NCBI GenBank assembly: GCA_009602725.1
Contig: WELB01000069.1
Span: 651,069 to 672,250 of the forward strand
DNA length: 21,182 bases
Source: Spirogloea muscicola
Taxonomy: Eukaryota; Streptophyta; Zygnematophyceae; Spirogloeales; Spirogloeaceae
Direction of reading: 5' to 3'
Positions 15,845 through 21,182 of this stretch are shown one piece after another; positions within the stretch are counted from its first letter, which is position 1; each line of letters opens with the position of its first letter. Below the pieces are notes generated by a model, which saw only the letters and a program-made list of their open reading frames with translations, ran no database searches and was not told the origin of the DNA. A program made the translations under genes and the position numbers.

Positions 15845-16686
15845 ACCAGCGGCAGGGCGGGAGCTCCCACCTACGCTCACGCGGCCCCACGAAGCAGAGG
15901 AGGCAGACCTGTCAGGATGGAGCTGGGATGGCACCCACATCATCAGTAACGTCATGCACGGCATCTCTCCGGAGGCGGGCTTCACGGTGGACGCCGAGAA
16001 CACGTCTGTCGTGCCAAGCCAGGATAAGGGCGACGGGTGCCACGCACTGTTGACCTGCTTCACTACTTGGTGGACCGCTCCTTATTGTCGGACGTGGTGG
16101 CGAAAGACGCGTTCGAATGCGCCTACCACATTCTCTGCCTCCAAAAATTAAAACAAAAAGGCAGGGCATGCAGTAGCCAGTGCCGCTCAGGGCAAAAGTG
16201 AGCTCTTCCAAAGGAGGCGGGGGCTGTGAAAAGCCAGCTTAGAAAGAATGAAAAAGGTCCGAAGGGTCCAAAGGCGACAAAGAGCAAGGAGGCGAAGTAT
16301 GCTGACCGTCCACCGGAGGACGACATGTTCCTCCTTTGCCATCAATGACCTCGGGACGTTCTATGCTCGGTGGCTCGACCGAACTCCTGCACCCCAGTGC
16401 TTCCCGCTGGCTATCGACACGCATGGGGCGTTGGGCGCTCGGTGGCTGGAGCTGCTCAACCAGGTCGCATGCCACGCCATCGTCCGCGGCTTCCATGGGG
16501 AGCCAGTGGACCTTCCTGCAGCCGCGTCGCGTGTACCGTATGCGCTTGGCCCTCTCGCTGCAGAGGTCTATGGCCCGCGCGCTGCACCTGCGTGTCGCCA
16601 GAGCCCTCGCTACTGCCTCTGGCTCTGGCCAGGGGACCCGCTTCCAGGAGTCCAGCTTCTTTGACCTGCTTAGCAGGGGTGACTGA
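15845..16686 (+). pseudogene. LINE-A polyprotein: endonuclease region to stop, interrupted
   Basis: Reading along the plus strand with several frame changes, 15850-16010 resembles the region around the zinc knuckle (AELPPTLTRPHEAEE, NVMHGISPEAGFTVDAENTS; compare AELTAHILRC and DAMYGIFQEAGYSVAMKNSS). 16060-16110 gives DLLHYL and LSDVVAKDAFE, the remains of the nuclease core. After an antisense insertion (16199-16273) it resumes with SKEAKYADRP, FPLAIDTHGALGARWLELLN and, in another frame, VYRMRLALSLQRSMARALHL and SGSGQGTRF. It ends at TGA 16684-16686. Zinc-knuckle cysteines are lost and there are many indels, so it is inactive. Confidence 0.75.
16199..16273 (-). mobile_element. Short antisense tail unit inside LINE-A
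   Basis: About 75 bp separate two parts of the LINE-A ORF that are contiguous in other copies. On the minus strand it carries cattctttctaagctgg, tttt and cacagcccccgcctcc, the same tail variant as at 17066-17118. The hairpin core is at 16220-16241. Similar short sequences (ggcaaaag on the left, gcgacaaag on the right) flank it and may be a degraded target-site duplication. Confidence 0.55.
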
Positions 16687-16812
16687 GTGATTAGTAGCTG
16701 CTTTGATTCTTACTGTGCTTGTTATTCTTAGCGCTTCCCCTGGCCCCCTTCTCGTACTTCGTTCATTCTTTGTTGGGCTGGCTTTTCCAGCCCCTACCCT
16801 CAATGGGCGAGC
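16687..16812 (+). repeat. LINE-A 3' UTR of the 15845-16686 copy
   Basis: Follows the stop directly: gtgattagtagctgcttt, ttattcttagcgcttcccc, tggcccccttctcgtac, then the hairpin gggctgg, cttt, tccagcccc (about 16775-16793) and ctcaatgggcgagcc. This shows that the dispersed hairpins are LINE-A 3' UTR. Confidence 0.85.
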
Positions 16813-16835
16813 CCTACCTCAATATCAACGTGGCA

Positions 16836-17118
16836 GGCTCTCTCGCCCAGGTGTACCACATGCGCCTGTCAGTTCAGCGCAGCGCACAATGGCGCGTTGT
16901 ATCTGCGTGCTAATCGCGCGCCCTAGCTGCAGCATCTGGCTATAGACCGAGGACCTGCTACCCGGAGAGTCTCTGACCTGCGGCCTCTACTGGGAGATAT
17001 CAGGCACCCAGTGGCCAGGTCGCTGTGAAGTTGAGCGCTTCTCTGGCCCCTTTGCACTCTGTTCAATCCTTTTCTAAGCTGGTGTTTCACAGCCCCCGCC
17101 TCCTTTATAAGACTGCAT
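16836..17118 (+). pseudogene. LINE-A C-terminus plus 3' UTR, second tandem copy
   Basis: gcaggctctctcgcccaggt then accacatgcgcctgtcag encodes AGSLAQVYHMRLS, matching AADSWAQVYRMRLS. Indels follow (gcgttgtatctgcgtgc), then a decayed C-terminus and a type-2 3' UTR: ctctggcccctttgcac, ttctaagctggtgtttcacag and cccccgcctcc. It lies head-to-tail behind the previous copy. Confidence 0.65.
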
Positions 17119-17155
17119 CGTCTTGTGTTTAAAATGTAGTCCTTTCTCGGCAGCT

Positions 17156-17235
17156 TTTTTCTTTTCTTTTCTTTTTTTGGGGCTTTGGAAATTGTCCATT
17201 CTTTTTGGGCTGGTTTTGCCAGCCCCTCTTCTCTG
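17156..17235 (+). repeat. LINE-A tail hairpin fused to LINE-B coding sequence
   Basis: A T/C-rich run (17156-17179) precedes aattgtccattctttttggg and the hairpin gggctgg, tttt, gccagcccc (17207-17226). The LINE-B ORF starts within a few bases of cccctcttctc. Confidence 0.75.
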
Positions 17236-17948
17236 CCTGATTGGGGTGCGCCAGTGCGAGTGCGCCTTCCGTGCAGAGGGTGCTGAGCTCGCCACTCACA
17301 TGCTGAGATGCCCCACTCGACCAGAAGTGGTGGGCATTCACAACCTCCTTCGCGATGCCCTGGCGGGCTTGATGCGCGATGCCGGCTACTGTGCGGTCGT
17401 GGAAGTCAACAATATCATGCCTATCACCACGGACGCCCAGGGACGTCATCATCGCCGCACACTTAACATTGTGGGCGTGCAACCTGGTGGAGGACCACGG
17501 GCCTTTGTCGATGTCTTGGTTACGGAGGCGTACAGAGGTCCAGCATCGACACACATTGCTAGCCACGCAGTGGGCAGTGCTGAACAAAGAAAGCTGCAGC
17601 ACTACTCCAAATACCCCCAATGCGATCAGCTCCTGCCAGTGGCAGTCGACTTGTTTGGCTGCTTAGGTCCTCCTCTCCTCTCTTCTAGGTAGTCCTTACT
17701 CTCCTAGAGACATAGCCAATCTAGGCTACACACGACATGCAAATGTGTTCCCGGCTGAGATTGGCTTGCCAGCTGCATATCTGTTGTTCTTGCGACGACG
17801 AGTTTCGGCTTGTTTGCAACGTGCTCAGGCTATTGCTTTGCACCAGAAAGCTGGGCGAGCTCTGGTTGGTGGCAGAAGGGCTTCGTATCTGCCATCTAGA
17901 TTTCTGGCATCCATTTGCGACCTTCATGTATTGACCCGTGGTTACTGA
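17234..17948 (+). pseudogene. LINE-B polyprotein: zinc knuckle, endonuclease, C-terminus
   Basis: This has the same domain order as LINE-A but clearly different wording. Zinc knuckle: CECAFRAEGAELATHMLRC (CX1C-X12-H-X3-C). HNLLRDAL follows, then the nuclease core (RRTLNIVGV, then GGGPRAFVDVLVTEAY; the usual R.D is TLN) and PVAVDLFGCLGPPLL. A one-base shift near 17680 moves the frame to SPRDIANLGYTRHAN, LRRRVSACLQRAQAIALHQ, KAGRAL and a final LTRGY at TGA 17946-17948. It pairs with the fragment at 96-238. 5' truncated, with one frameshift and a weakened active site, so inactive. Strand and spacing suggest insertion next to a LINE-A tail. Confidence 0.75.
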
Positions 17949-18020
17949 GCGGGTCAATCTGCTGTAGAATCATGTAGGTCTTTAGATGTGCTTGCCTTTG
18001 TACTTGGCCATTTGGCCTTC
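17949..18020 (+). repeat. LINE-B 3' UTR with hairpin
   Basis: Begins gcgggtcaatctgc after the stop. A block (atgtgcttgcctttgtactt) is shared with the window start. The hairpin is GGCCA 18006-18010, loop TT, TGGCC 18013-18017. Confidence 0.7.
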
Positions 18021-18107
18021 GTTTGTTTCACATACACGAAACTTTTCGTCGGGAATCTCAACCTTTACAGCCTGTCCGGATTTTGTTCCTTTGGATGAGC
18101 TCTCTCT

Positions 18108-18425
18108 CACTCCAAAGCGGGGCTCTCTGCTTCGAAGGCTGGGCATGCAGCAGCGAATGCCGCTCGTGGCAAAAATGCCGAGTGCGCGGACCACCCGGAA
18201 GAAACGAGTCCCTCCGTACTGGCCATGGATGTGCAAGGGGCTTCCGGGTCTCAGTGCTAGACCTGTTGACCCGGCTTGCGCGCCGCGCAGGCGGGGCGAG
18301 CAGGCCGACTACAACGCCGCTGACTCGCTAGCGCAGGTGTTCACATGCGCCTGTCCATAACCCTCCAGGGGTCAATGGCCCACGCCTTGCATCCGCGTGC
18401 TGGCCGTGCTCTAGTGCAGCCTCTA
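18108..18425 (+). pseudogene. LINE-A polyprotein, C-terminal part
   Basis: Encodes GLSASKAGHAAANAARGKNA, ECADHPEE and VLAMDVQGASGSQ. After a one-base shift come LDLLTRLARRA, then QADYNAADSLAQVF. After another come MRLSITLQGSMAHALHPRAG and RALV. The order and wording match the best copy at 2050-3015 (GLSASRAGHAAAKA, VDVHGALGSQ, DLLGRLARRA). It ends without the shared stop, so both ends are truncated. Confidence 0.75.
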
Positions 18426-18551
18426 ACTTTCGTCAAGGGAGAAGGACGCTTCTAGCCCACTTGCCCTTGCCTGCGAGACTGCGTACGTGGGCAGCTGGGC
18501 GCAGGTCACCGTTCCCAGTCCCGGCGCTCTTTCGTGCATGGCAGTCGCGCC

Positions 18552-18875
18552 CTGGAGCAGGCCGCAGCTGATGTGGAGACCGGCCCGCTGCCTTTCCAGG
18601 CGGCCCTCCGCTGAGCCCGCGGTGTGCTTCTGAGGCGGCCCAGCCCGACCTGATGCAGCGGGCAGCACCTCGCCCACATCCGACCTGCCTGCTCAGTCGC
18701 GATACATGACATCGGTGGAGAAGGCGGCTCTCGACCTTTCCTTCGGACGACCTTCGCGGGCGCGCGCGGCCCTACTCGGCCTCCTTTCCAGGGGCGGCGG
18801 CGTGGTTGACAGTGCTCCCCTTCTGCGCTGCGCTGACCATGCCGGACGCTGTCCTTAGGACGGCTAGGATCCCAA
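18552..18875 (+). pseudogene. LINE-A polyprotein, segment upstream of the zinc knuckle
   Basis: LEQAAADVETGPLPFQAALR opens it, then a TGA. Pieces follow in changing frames: SVEKAALDLSF, RGRAR, FPGAAAWL and ALTMPDAVLRTA. They match VENGSLPFQTALR, VDKAAYDRVV, RGRARLLSA, SPGAAAWVP and ALAMPDAGYRTA at 4270-4800. It lies after a C-terminal fragment in the same orientation, so it comes from a separate insertion. Confidence 0.65.
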
Positions 18876-18918
18876 GAAGAACGCTCTGACCCCGACTGTG
18901 TGTACAGGGATCGGATCG

Positions 18919-19272
18919 TCACGGTTTGTGTACACAGACAAGCTCGCTACCAATATTCTCTTTCCCTTGGCAATTGGCACGCGGGCGGGAACGGGTTGAC
19001 CCCTTGCACGGCCAAGCATTGATAAGTACTATGAGATAACGCAAGCTGAACATTTTCGAGTATGTGTAACAGGCCGGCCCCAGCATTTCCTGCACGATAT
19101 GTGTAGTTTGAATATGTATCTGGTCAATGCCATCCTTCTCATCCTGGCCATACTGGTCATTTATGTCCTTGGAAATGTAGGTGTACGACAGTAAGGTGCT
19201 CCAAGCTACAAAGGGACACGTCAGGAATGACCTAGGAAGAAGCTGATTGGCTATACAGAAATTTGGCTGCAA
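18919..19272 (-). CDS. Unrecognised ORF, possible exon
   Basis: The minus-strand frame is open for 117 codons. The stretch QDEKDGIDQIHIQTTHIVQE then MLGPACYTYSKMFSL has balanced, protein-like composition, and an acceptor-like ccctttgtag lies near 19205. No motif is recognised. It lies in AT-richer sequence without LINE similarity, so it may be a host exon or a chance frame. Confidence 0.25.
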   Translation of the reverse strand: MQPNFCIANQLLPRSFLTCPFVAWSTLLSYTYISKDINDQYGQDEKDGIDQIHIQTTHIVQEMLGPACYTYSKMFSLRYLIVLINAWPCKGSTRSRPRANCQGKENIGSELVCVHKP

Positions 19273-19279
19273 ATGTTTC

Positions 19280-20690
19280 GCTCACAAGCTTGGCCTAGTT
19301 TGGAACTTGAATACCCAAGCCGAATTGATACCACAATCATGTCGTACATGATCAGAGGTTCACCTCACAAATTTGACAACACTTGACAAGTGGCAGCTAT
19401 CTGGACAATTATGAGATTATATGCAGAGTTCTCTGTGTTGAAACAGCATAAGTTTTAGAAGTGCTGTTTTCAAACAACCCCTGATTCCGATCTATAGATT
19501 TTTTAGACCAGCTCGAAGTAGACATTGGCCTCGTACTGGAGGGTTTGTTTTTATGATTTGAAAATCTGTCGTGCGATTTCCCATCGGCGACTCATTGTGT
19601 CGATCTAACAAAGATGGTGAGGTGGCGGCAGACGTGAGGTGGACTCACGTTTGGTCTGGTGTGAAAAGGATTCACGGACACGGTACCTTCTCGTGCCATG
19701 TGGTGTCAGCTGCCATATAAAGTCGATGATTCACAATGCAGCCAATTGAGTGACGCGTCAGGGGATCTACGTGGCAGGCAGAGCAAATCAAACGAAGAGC
19801 AAAATCGAAGCTAGCAAAGTACTGGGACAAAGCCTGTGTAGGTATAAATCATGAAATAAGCACCGCATGGCAATATAGCCACTGCACCAATTTTGACACT
19901 GACCTACATATATTAATGATGAAATATGGATGATTTGACTGTGGTACTTTGAAAGAGCAAGATTTCAAATTGACACATTCATTGTTCACATTCTCGAGAT
20001 CCTCAAGATAGACTTTGAACATTTATTTCGATCTCAAAGTGCATGCACCCTGTCCAAACTTTCTCAAAAGACAACCCATCCGACACATACTTCGTATTGT
20101 CCATAAGTCTACTCGATCTGAAACTGAATCATTGTGGTGAATCTTCCAGATTCTCAGCAAACTCACATGGACTAAATCCGAACACCTCACCAACTCCAAG
20201 CAAGTTGATGTGAACGTAGTATTCTCGGTGACATTCAAAGCTCCCAAACTTAAAATAACCCACCCTTGCACCCTTCCACCATCACACACAACTCGATCAA
20301 CTGTATACTACGGATCAGTGATCTCTGCTATGTAATCATAAATTGCTGCAACCATATTCTAAGGTGCGTTTCTACAGTACTTCTTTCCAACAGATTACTT
20401 AACATGTTCCAGCTCTTTCCTGTCTTGATGACTTGAAAGGAATATGAACCTTTTCAGCTTCCGGATCCTTCCCCACACCTATCATACCTTGGAAATCATG
20501 TTCTAATGACCATAGTTCATTCAAATTTGAATTTGCTTCCTAGAATGTTCATGTACAACACGGTTCCTGATTTTCTCTTGCCATCTTACAAAGTGGACAT
20601 GCGCGTCCAAGTATCACCACATTCTCGAACACCATACACTTGCATAAGAAGCAAAGACAATCCCATCTCCTACTGCTGGCTCGCTCGCGC
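19280..20690. other. AT-richer stretch, nothing recognised
   Basis: Base composition drops clearly from the GC-rich LINE blocks. All frames carry frequent stops. The minus-strand frame at 20023-20289 shows no motif. No LINE-A or LINE-B match, tRNA or hairpin family member seen. Confidence 0.5.
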
Positions 20691-20980
20691 TGTGTGTTCC
20701 GTATGCAACTCTCCGTATCTCTCCGACGGTCCTCTGGCTCACGCAGTCCACTCACGCGCAGGCCATGCTGTGGCTGCTGCCTCTAGTCTCGGAGTGCCTC
20801 TCTCCCAGCTGCGGATTACTCGGACTTGCTGCTGCTCACTCGTGGTTACTGAGCTTCCATCTGCGCTCTTGTAGTGTCTAGCTGTGTGGTTTTTCTTTTC
20901 GGCACCCCTTGGCTCTTTGGACCCTGTCCATCCTTTTCGGGCTGGACTTTCCCAGTCCCTACCTTCTATGGGAGAGTAGT
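20690..20980 (+). pseudogene. LINE-A C-terminus plus 3' UTR
   Basis: tccgtatgcaactctccgta gives RMQLSVSL. HAVHSRAGHAVAAASS follows in another frame, then DLLLLTRGY and TGA in a third (ends about 20853). The 3' UTR continues with cttttcggcaccccttgg and a hairpin, gggctgg, actttc, ccagtccc (about 20939-20959), where G-T pairing keeps the stem. It ends with cttctatgggagag. Confidence 0.7.
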
Positions 20981-20989
20981 TTCTCTTCC

Positions 20990-21182
20990 CCACCCTTTCA
21001 ATGGCATCGTGCGCCCTAACGTGAACCTGGCTTTGGCCCACACCTGCCTCCTGAATACCCTCCCGGAGCTTGAGCTTGGTAGAGTCCAAGTGGCGGTCCA
21101 CAGCAGCGACTCTTGACTGCGACAAGTGCTGTTATTCTTGATCAGGAACAGCTCCTTATGGCTATTGTGACGAGCAGGGCCA
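20990..21182. other. Window end, nothing recognised
   Basis: A short plus-strand frame (NVNLALAHTCLLNTLPELEL, about 21020-21080) runs to TGA near 21116. It is too short to assign, and the window ends here. Confidence 0.3.

Noticed and set aside
17982-18236. A minus-strand ORF (84 codons) ending AKYKGKHI.
   Set aside because: It reads antisense through the LINE-B 3' UTR and into LINE-A coding sequence. The matching string at the window start is explained by LINE-B 3' UTR homology.
20023-20289. An 88-codon minus-strand frame in AT-rich sequence.
   Set aside because: No motif, no splice context and no support from neighbouring frames.

Overview
The window looks like a repeat-rich piece of a eukaryotic nuclear genome, most likely a green alga. 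Support comes from a plant-type leucine-rich-repeat (LRR) gene with phase-matched 72-nt exons, a plant/algal-type class-3 lipase split by GT-AG introns, a nuclear-type tRNA-Glu without encoded CCA, and GC-rich coding sequence. The species cannot be named from this. Nothing suggests a bacterial or phage context.

Most of the sequence is a graveyard of non-LTR retrotransposons (LINEs) carrying a C-terminal restriction-like endonuclease (RLE). I separate two lineages with my own labels. LINE-A occupies about 740-945 (-), 1601-1866 (+), 2050-3250 (-), 3801-5760 (-), 12943-13275 (+), 14083-14262 (+), 15845-16812 (+), 16836-17118 (+), 18108-18425 (+), 18552-18875 (+) and 20690-20980 (+). LINE-B lies at 1-240 (-) and 17234-18020 (+). 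A further reverse-transcriptase remnant is at 6150-6500 (-). All copies are truncated or frameshifted; 2050-3015 is the cleanest. Each lineage has its own short hairpin after the stop codon. The LINE-A hairpin recurs about 18 times on both strands, sometimes as a 75-100 bp unit dropped antisense into another LINE ORF.

Host-type genes lie between these blocks. A class-3 (diacylglycerol-lipase-like) lipase runs on the minus strand at 10336-12051, in at least five exons. Minus-strand ORFs at 8877-10287 follow it. tRNA-Glu(TTC) is at 13793-13866. An LRR gene on the plus strand spans 14438-15530 and is cut off by repeats. An unrecognised 198-codon ORF at 6953-7549 sits between a dispersed head repeat and LINE-A 3' tails. 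About 19280-20690 is AT-richer and shows no recognisable gene.

Most worth a second look are the two LINE lineages with lineage-specific 3' hairpins, the short antisense tail units inside LINE ORFs, and the chimeric block at 6890-7872. In-frame TAG/TAA codons inside conserved coding sequence can be read as decay or as a variant code; decay is the safer reading.
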